IMG/VR virus record: IMGVR_UViG_3300046454_000274 | Location: 1 to 40,910 of that record | DNA length: 40,910 bases | Origin: a virus | Reading direction: 5' to 3' (one strand) | Part shown: one piece after another, positions 1-7,367 of the stretch | How the letters are laid out: every line of letters starts with the position of its first letter | Position numbering within the stretch: position 1 is the stretch's first letter | Made by a program: the position numbers and the translations under genes | The notes under the pieces: model-generated | Told to the model about the DNA's origin: nothing | Databases searched by the model: none | The model's input: only the letters and a program-made list of their open reading frames with translations

Positions 1-1374
1 GGAGTTGACCAGGCTAAGGAACTTATCCCGAGCAAGGCCCAAGAGATCGACGATCTCATGGAGACGAGCTCGGATATCAGTTCTGCTGCTGATCAGGACC
101 GTGAACGTGTCTGGGTTAATACCAGCCTGAAGCGGCTGCGGATGGTCGATCACTGGTACATTTGTAAGGGAAAATGGTGCTGGACGCTCTATATCGGCAA
201 CACCGTCATGATGCAGGGTATTTCTCCCTTCCATGACGAGAAGGGCAAGACCTTCCCTCGGTTCCTGATGTTCTCGGCGAATGTCGATCATGATGGCGAT
301 CGTTACGGGTTCATCCGGCAGTTCAAATCGCCGCAGGACGAGGCCAACATGCGCGCTTCCAAGGCGCTGCATTTGCTCAACAGCCGGCGCGTCGTCAGTG
401 AAAAGGGCGCCGTTGATGACGTTGAGGTAGCTCGGCGCGAATGGGCACGGGCTGACGGTTGGATCGAGACCAATCCCGGCCTGAAGATGGAGCCTGACGA
501 CAATAGAGCCTTGGCCGATATGAAGGGCCAGCTTGAGATGCTTCAGGCCGCCAAGGAAGACATTGAGAATTTCGGGCCCAATCCGGCTCTGGTCGGACAG
601 GGCCTTGAGGACTCGTCCGGTCGGGCCATTGCACTGCTTCAGCAAGCCGGCATGGCTGAGCTTGGGCCCTATCTGTCGTCCTTTAAGAACTGGAAAATCC
701 GCGTTTACCGCGCCATCTGGAACATCGTCACGGAGCATTGGAAGGCCGAGCGCTGGATTCGTGTGACCGACGATCAGAACATCACTCAGTTCTTCCAGAT
801 CAACAAGCTCCAGGTCGATCAGTACGGCCATCCCGCGATTGTCAACGCGATCGGCTCGATGGACGTTGATTTCATCATCGATGAAGGCCCGGACGCGGTC
901 AATATGCAGGCCGACTCCATGATGATCCTGCAATCTCTGGGCCCGCAGTTCGCTCAGCAGTTCCCGGATATCGCGCTGGAGCTCTCGCCGCTGCCGCAGT
1001 CGATCAAGCAGCCGATGATCAACAAGATTACGCAGAAGCAGAACCAGCCGCCGCCTCCTGATCCGAAGATTGCGGCGCAAGGCCAGATCAAGCAATTGGA
1101 ATTGCAGGCTGACGGTCAGAAGACAGCCGCGGACAACAGTCTCGAATGGCGCAAGGCACAGCTTTCGGCCCTGACCGCGATCGAAGTTGCTCGCATCGGG
1201 GCCAAGACGGATTCCGACAGCTCTGTGCTCGCGGCAAAGATCGAGGCGGCTCTTGGCTTTGGCCAGATGGTGCACGAAGCCCGGCAGAATGATGCTGATC
1301 GGGCTCACGAACAGGTTTTGGCAGCTAGGCAGGCGGCGCAACAGGCGCAGCAACCCCAAGGTATGGACGCATGA
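1..1374 (+). CDS. Portal protein, C-terminal part (P22-type), 5' end outside the window
   Basis: The frame is open from base 1 and encodes 457 residues before the stop. It continues the protein that runs off the other end at 40319-40910: joining the two with one shared G gives a single protein of about 654 residues, near the size of P22-family portals (725 in P22). The family forms the dodecameric DNA channel at the capsid vertex and docks terminase and tail. The last ~130 residues are rich in Gln, Ala and Pro with a predicted helical/coiled region (QPPPPDPK, then QQAQQPQ), resembling the C-terminal barrel and tail of P22 portals. An ATG at 58 exists but is internal to the protein. Its stop overlaps the next start in an ATGA. 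Confidence 0.88.
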   Translation, partial: GVDQAKELIPSKAQEIDDLMETSSDISSAADQDRERVWVNTSLKRLRMVDHWYICKGKWCWTLYIGNTVMMQGISPFHDEKGKTFPRFLMFSANVDHDGDRYGFIRQFKSPQDEANMRASKALHLLNSRRVVSEKGAVDDVEVARREWARADGWIETNPGLKMEPDDNRALADMKGQLEMLQAAKEDIENFGPNPALVGQGLEDSSGRAIALLQQAGMAELGPYLSSFKNWKIRVYRAIWNIVTEHWKAERWIRVTDDQNITQFFQINKLQVDQYGHPAIVNAIGSMDVDFIIDEGPDAVNMQADSMMILQSLGPQFAQQFPDIALELSPLPQSIKQPMINKITQKQNQPPPPDPKIAAQGQIKQLELQADGQKTAADNSLEWRKAQLSALTAIEVARIGAKTDSDSSVLAAKIEAALGFGQMVHEARQNDADRAHEQVLAARQAAQQAQQPQGMDA

Positions 1375-1664
1375 CAAAGGTTTATGTCTCTGAATATGCC
1401 ACGATCCCGAACGTGGGTGGCGTTATTGTTCAGATCCCGTCTGAGCCGCCATTGGCCACTCAGGTCATTGATTATACCGCTGGCGTGGCCACCATCACAC
1501 TCGGCTCCGGAACGCATTACGTGCGCCTGAACAATGACTCGATTTGCTCAATGAGCTTCACGGGAACGAACGCGACGACCAGTGACGCGCGATCCCCGGC
1601 AGAAACGGTCGAATTCAAAGGCGTTCTGCCTGGCAGCAAGATTTCTGCCATTACGAACACATAA
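1371..1664 (+). CDS. Small late structural-region protein, function unknown
   Basis: 97 residues, starting on an ATGA overlap with the portal stop and therefore probably translationally coupled. It is rich in Thr, Val, Ile and Gly with alternating polar and hydrophobic residues, suggesting a small all-beta protein; no catalytic motif, signal peptide or membrane segment is visible. Position between portal and scaffold suggests a virion or head-assembly accessory protein such as a decoration protein. That role is inferred from position only. About 120 bases without a gene follow (1665-1785), holding only a weak hairpin. Confidence 0.7.
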   Translation: MTKVYVSEYATIPNVGGVIVQIPSEPPLATQVIDYTAGVATITLGSGTHYVRLNNDSICSMSFTGTNATTSDARSPAETVEFKGVLPGSKISAITNT

Positions 1665-1785
1665 TCCGCTCCCGCAAGGTTGAGCGCTGGAATCGTTGTC
1701 GGCTGACGACATAGCCGAGATACTACCCGCACGCCCAAGCGACAGAGGGCATACGTGATCGCACGAAACGCGAAAAAGGTGAAGT

Positions 1786-2622
1786 ATGACGATCGAAGCC
1801 CTTGAAGGAGTGACTGACCGGGAACTGTTCGACGAAGCAAACGCAGATGAAGTGACGACCGAAGAGGTTGTTGCTGAACCTGTTGTCGAAGAGAAGCCAG
1901 AAGCTGTAGTTGAGGAGAAGCCGGCCGAAGTGGTCGAGCCCGTCGTCGCGGAAAAGCCCGCGGTTGACGATAATGCTCCTCAGGTACCGTCATGGCGTGT
2001 TCGCGAGATCAACGAGGAAAAGCGGCAGATTGCAGCCGAGAATGAACGCATTAAGGCCGAGTTGGCCCAATTGCGTCAGGCTCCGCGGCAACAGGTCGAA
2101 CAGCCCAAGCCGGCAGAAACGCCAGTGCGGCCTGATCCTCTTCTCGACCCGGATGGTTACGCCGCGGCAATCAGGCAAGAGCTCCGCGAGGAGGCCCTGA
2201 ATGAGCGCCGTGAGGAAAGTCTGCTCCGCGCTCGCGAAGCCAATCAAGCCGAGTTCGACGAGGCCTATGCAGCCGCTCAGAAAGCCGTAGATCCGGCTCT
2301 GAAGGCCCGCATGCAGTCTACGCGAGATCCCGGCAAGACGCTTCTCGAATGGCACCGCGAGCGGAAAGCAATGGCTGAAGTCGGCACTGATCCGAACGCC
2401 TATTTTCAGAAGAAGCTCGACGCGTGGCTCGCTGATCCGGCCAACCAGGCCAAGGTCATCGAGAAAGCCCGCGGCGAGGCACAGCAGCAACTCCAGCCCG
2501 GCAAAGCGCCGGCAGTCTCTCTCCCGCCATCCCTGACCCGAGCGACCAACGCATCCGGCGATCAAAGCGCGGATGACAATGACACCTCGGATGAAGGGCT
2601 CTGGCGACACGCCAACGCTTAA
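1786..2622 (+). CDS. Scaffolding protein (capsid assembly)
   Basis: 278 residues between the portal and major capsid genes, the usual place of the scaffold gene. Composition fits: a very acidic N-terminus with repeated EKP/VVEE blocks (about residues 24-60), then a long charged helix likely to form a coiled coil (about 70-105), Pro-containing linkers, a second helical stretch (about 125-215) and a polar C-terminus. Scaffolds occupy the procapsid interior, direct coat polymerisation around the portal and leave before packaging. Start ATG follows AAGGTGAAGT. A strong terminator lies just downstream. No protease motif is seen, so this is probably not a maturation-protease fusion. Confidence 0.8.
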   Translation: MTIEALEGVTDRELFDEANADEVTTEEVVAEPVVEEKPEAVVEEKPAEVVEPVVAEKPAVDDNAPQVPSWRVREINEEKRQIAAENERIKAELAQLRQAPRQQVEQPKPAETPVRPDPLLDPDGYAAAIRQELREEALNERREESLLRAREANQAEFDEAYAAAQKAVDPALKARMQSTRDPGKTLLEWHRERKAMAEVGTDPNAYFQKKLDAWLADPANQAKVIEKARGEAQQQLQPGKAPAVSLPPSLTRATNASGDQSADDNDTSDEGLWRHANA

Positions 2623-2647
2623 AACCAGCCGACATTCTGATGACAGA

Positions 2648-2670
2648 CCCGCCCTAGTGGCGGGTTTTTT
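2648..2670 (+). terminator. Rho-independent terminator between scaffold and capsid genes
   Basis: A 6-bp perfect GC stem (CCCGCC/GGCGGG) with a CTAGT loop is followed directly by six T. It lies in the 83-base gap before the major capsid gene. It may attenuate upstream transcription or define mRNA 3' ends so that capsid mRNA is separately abundant. Confidence 0.85.
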
Positions 2671-2705
2671 ATTGGGCTGACGGCTTCAGAAAGGACAAGG
2701 CCGTC

Positions 2706-3848
2706 ATGGCTCTCACGACCATCCAGACCAACAACAAACTCATCAAGTTCACCAAGCAGGTGAACCGTGAGTGGGTTCGCGAAAACCTGTTCGCGCCCTA
2801 CATGGGCGAGGATATCACCGCCATCATCCGCAAGCGCATGGAGCCCGTCTCTGGCGGCGAGCAGATGAACATGCCCATGGTTGCCCGTTTGGGCGCCCAG
2901 GCGATCGGCTCCGGCGCTCTCGCCGGTAACGAAGAGTCGATCGACAACTACGGCATGCGTATGTGGATCGATTGGGCCCGCAACGCGGTCAAGACCAACA
3001 AGGCCGAGAAGCACAAGGACTCGTCCGCGATCTTCGACGTGGCCCGTCCCCTTCTGTCCGATTGGCTGAAGGAACTCAACCGCGACGAAATCATCCAGGC
3101 GCTCTACGCTCTCCCGACCGAATCCGCGCCCGCCGGTTTGGGCTCCGGGAACGGTCAGCGCGTTAACGGCATCCTGTTCGATTCCGCGACCGCTGCCCAG
3201 CGCAATACCTGGGTGACGGACAACGCTGATCGCGTGGTGTTCGGCCAGTTGGCTTCGAACTACAGCACGACCTTCGCGACCGCGACGGCCACGCTGGATT
3301 CGACCAACGACATCGCCAACACGGCGAACATGCGCTTCCTGAAGCGTACGGCTCGCGCTGCAAACCCGAAAATCCGCCCGTTCAAGATCAAGGACGGCCG
3401 GGAATACTTCGTGGCGTTCCATGGCTCGCGGACCTTCCGCGATCTGAAGGCGTCTCTCGACTCCATCAACACGAACGCTCGCGCTCGTGAAGGTGAAGGT
3501 CTCAACAAGAACCCGCTCTTCCAGGACGGCGATCAGCTTTACGATGGTGTCATCCATCGTGAGATCCCCGAAATCGACACGCTGGCTCCCGTCTTCTACG
3601 CGACGGCCGGCGCTTCGGGTACGACCCCGGTTCGTCCGGTCTGGCTGTGCGGTCAGTCGGCGATGGCGATGGCCTACGGCCAGATGGCCAAGCCGACGCA
3701 GCTCGACAATACCGACTACCAGTTCAACCAGGGCGTTGGCATCGAAGCCGCCTACGGCGTCGGCAAGATGTTCAAGAAGACCACGGGCGGCGCCATTAAG
3801 GAATGGGGCATCTGCACCGGCTTCTACGCTGCGACCCCTGACGCGTAA
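2706..3848 (+). CDS. Major capsid protein, N4-gp56 family (HK97 fold)
   Basis: 380 residues, typical for the N4-gp56/DUF4043 family of major capsid proteins. Recognisable features are an N-terminal helix with a KFTKQVNREW-like stretch, a GGEQMNMPMV segment followed by a GNEE loop (about residues 55-80), a DWLKELNRDE helix, a central YFVAFHG strand followed by a DLK motif, and a C-terminal GVGIEAAYGVGKMFKK segment. These proteins form the icosahedral shell. The gene stands alone between two terminator-like hairpins, with an SD-containing leader, consistent with high expression. Pairing with a P22-type portal rather than a P22-type coat is notable. Confidence 0.9.
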   Translation: MALTTIQTNNKLIKFTKQVNREWVRENLFAPYMGEDITAIIRKRMEPVSGGEQMNMPMVARLGAQAIGSGALAGNEESIDNYGMRMWIDWARNAVKTNKAEKHKDSSAIFDVARPLLSDWLKELNRDEIIQALYALPTESAPAGLGSGNGQRVNGILFDSATAAQRNTWVTDNADRVVFGQLASNYSTTFATATATLDSTNDIANTANMRFLKRTARAANPKIRPFKIKDGREYFVAFHGSRTFRDLKASLDSINTNARAREGEGLNKNPLFQDGDQLYDGVIHREIPEIDTLAPVFYATAGASGTTPVRPVWLCGQSAMAMAYGQMAKPTQLDNTDYQFNQGVGIEAAYGVGKMFKKTTGGAIKEWGICTGFYAATPDA

Positions 3849-3875
3849 CCCCTAGAGAGAAAAGGAACACATCAT

Positions 3876-4277
3876 ATGGGTACGGGTATCCCGGCTCGCT
3901 CTAGCGGCGACCAGACTGTCAACTACCTTCGCGCTCCGGTCACGTTCGCGATGGGCAATTCCGGCATCGTCAACGTCGGGACGCTTCCCGCTGGTTGCGC
4001 GGTGTTGCGTGCTTACATCATCGTGACCACAGCGTTCAACGCTGGCACCAACAACTTCCTCAAGGTTGGTATCTCCGGCAGCGACGCCTCGATCCTGTCA
4101 ACCGCCACGGTTTCGACGGCTGGCGTGATTGCAACCACCTCGGCACTGGCAACCGCCACGGCAGCAACGACCAACCCGACTGTTGACACCCTCGTCATCT
4201 GCACTTCGCTGATGACGGGCACGGTGGCGACTGCGGGTGTCGGCGTTGTCGTGGTCGAATACGCTCCGCTCTTGTAA
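3876..4277 (+). CDS. Small Ala/Thr/Val-rich virion-region protein, possible capsid decoration protein
   Basis: 133 residues beginning after AAGGAACACATCAT, 27 bases behind the major capsid gene. It is almost devoid of charged residues in its second half and very rich in Ala, Thr, Val, Ser and Gly, as in beta-sandwich decoration or head-fiber proteins. No catalytic motif is seen. Its place directly after the coat gene and its own downstream hairpin suggest an abundant structural protein that binds the capsid. The role is inferred from position and composition. Confidence 0.75.
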   Translation: MGTGIPARSSGDQTVNYLRAPVTFAMGNSGIVNVGTLPAGCAVLRAYIIVTTAFNAGTNNFLKVGISGSDASILSTATVSTAGVIATTSALATATAATTNPTVDTLVICTSLMTGTVATAGVGVVVVEYAPLL

Positions 4278-4284
4278 CCAATAG

Positions 4285-4320
4285 CAGGGACGGGCGTTAT
4301 CGTCCGTCCCTGTCTCTCTT
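4285..4320 (+). terminator. Strong hairpin downstream of the putative decoration gene
   Basis: A 12-bp stem with one G-U pair and a TTAT loop (arms 4285-4296 and 4301-4312) is followed by TCTCTCTT, a pyrimidine but not pure T tract. It could act as a terminator or as an mRNA-stabilising 3' end for the capsid transcripts. Confidence 0.65.
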
Positions 4321-4333
4321 AAAGGATGAAGTC

Positions 4334-4609
4334 ATGGCCAAGCTTACCTGGTTAGGTGAAGACGAACTGCATGGGGAAGGCGCCGCAGGCCCTTCGTTCA
4401 CGCGAGCGTTTGGGGATGTAAAGTTCCCGAAAGACGAGCCGGTCGAAGTGCGGTCGCATGCGATCGTGCAGAAGGCACTCAACAACCCGTATTTCTCGGT
4501 TGAAGACGCTGATGATGTGGATGATGTCCCCGGCAAGCCGGCTCGAAACAAAGGCGGCCGGCCTCGCAAGGACGCCGAACCCAAGCTGGAAGAAGTTTCT
4601 GACGAATAA
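4334..4609 (+). CDS. Small head-region protein with an AT-hook-like C-terminus
   Basis: 91 residues following an AAAGGATGAAGTC leader. Highly acidic in the middle (DADDVDDV) with a basic GGRPRKD motif near residue 75-81 that matches the core of an AT-hook (R/G-RP), a minor-groove DNA-binding element. It is flanked by hairpins on both sides, as a separate small transcription unit in the head gene block. The function is unknown; a DNA-contacting head or head-completion protein is possible. The N-terminal half (LTWLGEDE, then SFTRAFG) resembles small proteins found beside N4-gp56-type capsid genes, but I cannot name a family. Confidence 0.75.
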   Translation: MAKLTWLGEDELHGEGAAGPSFTRAFGDVKFPKDEPVEVRSHAIVQKALNNPYFSVEDADDVDDVPGKPARNKGGRPRKDAEPKLEEVSDE

Positions 4610-4616
4610 TCCAAAT

Positions 4617-4639
4617 GGCCCCTTTTAAGGGGCCTTTTT
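4617..4639 (+). terminator. Rho-independent terminator
   Basis: An 8-bp stem (GGCCCCTT/AAGGGGCC) with a 2-base turn, followed by TTTTT, starting 8 bases after the stop of the 91-residue gene. Confidence 0.85.
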
Positions 4640-4652
4640 CTTGTGAGGTCCG

Positions 4653-4991
4653 ATGTCGAAAACCCGCGCCGATATCCAGAAAAAAGCCCTCGATATCCTC
4701 GTGGGCGGCGATGTCGGCGCGAGCATGTCCGATGAAGATGCGACTGCGCTTGATGGATACATTGATAGCGAAGTCGCCGAGATCAATCAGGACGGCACGA
4801 CCTATATTGACGACCCTGACGACCTCGACGATGCGCTATTTGTGACCTTCAGCAAGTTGGTTGCGAATGCGGCGGCAGAAGAGTTTGGCGCCGTCTCGGA
4901 TGAGACTAAAGCCCAGCTTTGGCGCAATCGTATCCGTGTTCTGACACGGCAGACGATTGGTTACGGACCGCAACAGGTCGAATACTTCTAA
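4653..4991 (+). CDS. Probable head-completion/adaptor protein
   Basis: 112 residues, mostly acidic and helical, starting with MSKTRADIQKKALDIL. The gene sits between the capsid genes and the P22 gp10-like tail gene, where podoviruses of this type encode the gp4-like portal-tail adaptor. It is shorter than P22 gp4 (166), and I see no muramidase motif, so the assignment rests on position, helical character and size. The stop TAA overlaps the next ATG (TAATG), indicating coupled translation. Confidence 0.7.
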   Translation: MSKTRADIQKKALDILVGGDVGASMSDEDATALDGYIDSEVAEINQDGTTYIDDPDDLDDALFVTFSKLVANAAAEEFGAVSDETKAQLWRNRIRVLTRQTIGYGPQQVEYF

Positions 4992-6448
4992 TGGCGACGA
5001 AGGGCGGTCAGGTCCACATCCCGTTCCCATTGAGCTCGACTCCGGGAGCGTCTTCGCAGGAAAGTGCTGGGCGGCTCATCAATGGATATGCGGAGCCCTT
5101 GGGCAAGGATATCGGGGCTCAGAAAGGATTTGCTCCTCCTGCCGTTGTCTGGCGCAAGTGTCCGGGCCTCCCTCAGTTCTGCACCTCGACGCAGACGGGT
5201 TTCCGCGGCGGCTTGCTGGTTGGGAGCGCACTCTATACGGCGTGGAGCGGGAAGGCGGCGACGTACACGTCCGCAGGCGTTGAGGCTGTTCTATCCGGGA
5301 CGCTAAACGGCACGGAAAAGGTATTCTGGGCTCGCAACAACAAGAGCCCGACGCCTGATGTGGTTTGTGTGGCACCTGGCACTGGTGCGTTTTCGGTCTC
5401 ATCCAGTGCGGTTATCTCGTTCGCTGATCCTGATATCGGCACGCCGAACAGCGTCGGTTTCATGGATGGCTATTTCATCTTCACCTATGGCGACGGGACG
5501 ATCCAGGCATCCGGCTTGAATGATGTAACGATCGCCACGACGGACAAGACCAAGGAGCAGGCCAAGACAGGCGGCCTGACGCGCGGGCTTCCGTTCAATG
5601 GCCAATACTATGTCTGGGGGCCAAATTTTGGGGCCGTCTATTCGGATACTGCCCAGCCGACAGGCTTCCCGTTCACGCGCTCCTATGTGATCCAGCGCGG
5701 CTTGCTGAGCCAGTATGCGGTCGCTGGGCATGAGGACGGGTTTGGCTCTGCTCTGATCTGGGTGGCAGACGACAACAGCGTAGTGCAGCACAACGGAACG
5801 CCGAACCCGTTGAAGATTTCGCCTCCCGATCTTGACCGGCTGATTGCCGCGGTGACTGACAAGACCACGCTCGAGGCTTCGGTCTATATCGCGCAGGGAC
5901 ACCCGAAATGGGTGCTTTCCTGTCCGGCGTTCACCTGGGAATTCGACCTTGGCAGCCAGAAGTGGAACGAGAAGGCGAGCTATCAGCAGGCTCGTTGGCG
6001 TGCGATCAGCGGCATATCGGCTTTTGGTAAGTGGATCACTGGCGACACGCAGGGCAACCGGCTCTTGAACATCAGCGAGCAGTCCTACGATGAGAACGGA
6101 AGCCCGCTTGCCTTCCAGCTCGAGAGCGGTCCTGTGATGAATTTCCCAAACCGCACGAAGGTTGCGCGGGCTGACTTCAATTTTGTGGTTGGGGTAGGGC
6201 AGGCAACAGGACAAGACCCGATCGCGACTGATCCGAGTGTCGGTATTTCGTGGTCCGACGATGGCGGCATTACCTGGAGCCAGGAGTTCATCCGCAAGCT
6301 CGGCAGGCAGGCATCTCCGCAGCGCATCACTATGCTGCGGACGGGAATGACGGGCGCGCAGGGGCGCCGCTGGCGGCTGAAGGTCACTGATCCCGTTTAC
6401 GTGGCATTCATGGGCGGGACGCAAGATACGCAGTTGCGAAACCACTGA
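4991..6448 (+). CDS. Packaged-DNA stabilisation protein, P22 gp10 family (tail hub/stopper)
   Basis: 485 residues; P22 gp10 is 472. The start chosen is the ATG at 4991, overlapping the previous stop; an upstream in-frame start at 4919 would overlap the preceding gene by 73 bases. The N-terminus shows a gp10-like segment (GRLINGYAEPL, residues 30-40), and the rest is Gly/Thr/Trp-rich beta-propeller-like sequence with a C-terminal block (SWSDDGGITWSQEF) typical of gp10-type proteins. In P22 this protein joins the portal/adaptor, plugs the tail after packaging and carries the tailspike or needle. Context agrees. Confidence 0.85.
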   Translation: MATKGGQVHIPFPLSSTPGASSQESAGRLINGYAEPLGKDIGAQKGFAPPAVVWRKCPGLPQFCTSTQTGFRGGLLVGSALYTAWSGKAATYTSAGVEAVLSGTLNGTEKVFWARNNKSPTPDVVCVAPGTGAFSVSSSAVISFADPDIGTPNSVGFMDGYFIFTYGDGTIQASGLNDVTIATTDKTKEQAKTGGLTRGLPFNGQYYVWGPNFGAVYSDTAQPTGFPFTRSYVIQRGLLSQYAVAGHEDGFGSALIWVADDNSVVQHNGTPNPLKISPPDLDRLIAAVTDKTTLEASVYIAQGHPKWVLSCPAFTWEFDLGSQKWNEKASYQQARWRAISGISAFGKWITGDTQGNRLLNISEQSYDENGSPLAFQLESGPVMNFPNRTKVARADFNFVVGVGQATGQDPIATDPSVGISWSDDGGITWSQEFIRKLGRQASPQRITMLRTGMTGAQGRRWRLKVTDPVYVAFMGGTQDTQLRNH

Positions 6449-6645
6449 TGGCGAAGCCGCTTCCAAACCTAGACGTCCCGGTAATTGATCTCAATACCGG
6501 CTTCATGACGCAAGCTTGGTACGAATATTTCCAGTCTCGCAAGGGGTTGGCGAACTTGCCTGACGTTTCGACGACCGCGCCGACCAACGGTCAGGTGCTG
6601 ATCTACAACTCGACAACGAAGCTTTGGACGCCGGGAGCCAACTGA
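6448..6645 (+). CDS. Small tail-region protein, function unknown
   Basis: 65 residues starting on a TGATG overlap with gp10 and ending on another TGATG overlap with the next gene. It contains a WYEYFQSRKG segment (about residues 24-33) and a C-terminal beta hairpin-like stretch (GQVLIYNSTTKLWTPG) like those at the ends of tail fiber domains. It probably encodes a small tail accessory or needle-associated subunit; position is the main evidence. Confidence 0.75.
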   Translation: MAKPLPNLDVPVIDLNTGFMTQAWYEYFQSRKGLANLPDVSTTAPTNGQVLIYNSTTKLWTPGAN

Positions 6646-7367
6646 TGGGCCTGTTCGATCTTTTCTCGAATGACAGCGCTGAAAAGGCCGCGGCTGATGC
6701 CAATGCAGGCGCTACCGCAGGGTATGGTCAGCTCTCCGATCTGTACGGCCAAGGTCGCAATGCACTCACCACAAACTACAACAACGCAAGCAGCCTCTAT
6801 ACGCCACTTATTGCTTCAACTGGAGCTGGCGCAAAGGCTTACGGAGATGCCAGCGGCGCGAATGGAACGGCAGGCCTTCAGTCGGCCATGGACACGTTCA
6901 AGAATTCAGGGCAGTACGGCACCTATGGCTTTACGCTCGGTCAAGGCCTTCAGGCACTTAACCGCACCCACGCTGCGGCGGGAAATCCAGATAGCGGCAA
7001 CGCCGATGCAGACACACTAAATTATGCGACAGGCCTCGCCGGAAAGACCTATTCCGATTATCTAAGCGGGCTTTCTCCGTATCTCGGGGCCAATTCTTCC
7101 GCAGTTTCTGGAGCGGCCAGCGTTGATACCGGACTTGGAAGTGCGCTGAACCAATCCTATCAAGGGCAGGGCGGCGCTGCAAACAACACGCAGACTACGA
7201 TCGGAAATAACAACGCAGGCGCTGATCTGAATAACTACAAGGTTAGCGCAAACCTCTGGAATGGCATCTCGGGCGGTTTGAACTTCCTCTCTGGTGGCGC
7301 TGGTGGGCAGGGTGGGGCTGGTGGACTCGCTAAGAACGCAACTTCTCTCTTTTCGGCGTTCGCCTGA
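6645..7367 (+). CDS. Probable internal/ejection protein (P22 gp7-like position)
   Basis: 240 residues, start ATG at 6645 on a TGATG overlap; an in-frame ATG at 6624 lies inside the previous gene. The N-terminus MGLFDLFSNDSAEKAAADA is typical of small phage ejection proteins. The rest is Gly-, Ala-, Asn- and Ser-rich (GGAGGQGGAGG near residue 225), without Cys or signal peptide. It is the first of three consecutive overlapping genes matching the P22 order of injection proteins gp7, gp20 and gp16, which leave the virion with DNA to form a trans-envelope channel. Confidence 0.7.
   Translation: MGLFDLFSNDSAEKAAADANAGATAGYGQLSDLYGQGRNALTTNYNNASSLYTPLIASTGAGAKAYGDASGANGTAGLQSAMDTFKNSGQYGTYGFTLGQGLQALNRTHAAAGNPDSGNADADTLNYATGLAGKTYSDYLSGLSPYLGANSSAVSGAASVDTGLGSALNQSYQGQGGAANNTQTTIGNNNAGADLNNYKVSANLWNGISGGLNFLSGGAGGQGGAGGLAKNATSLFSAFA

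Noticed and set aside
1699-1718. Hairpin TCGGCT/AGCCGA in the 1665-1785 gap
   Set aside because: Six-bp stem without a T tract and with competing foldings; too weak to call a terminator.
2619-3557. 312-codon leftward frame opposite the major capsid gene
   Set aside because: Shadow of a confident capsid gene and it also crosses the terminator at 2648.
5399-6466. 355-codon leftward frame opposite the gp10-like gene
   Set aside because: Arg/Pro/Ser-rich with no domain pattern; lies wholly antisense to a recognised gene.
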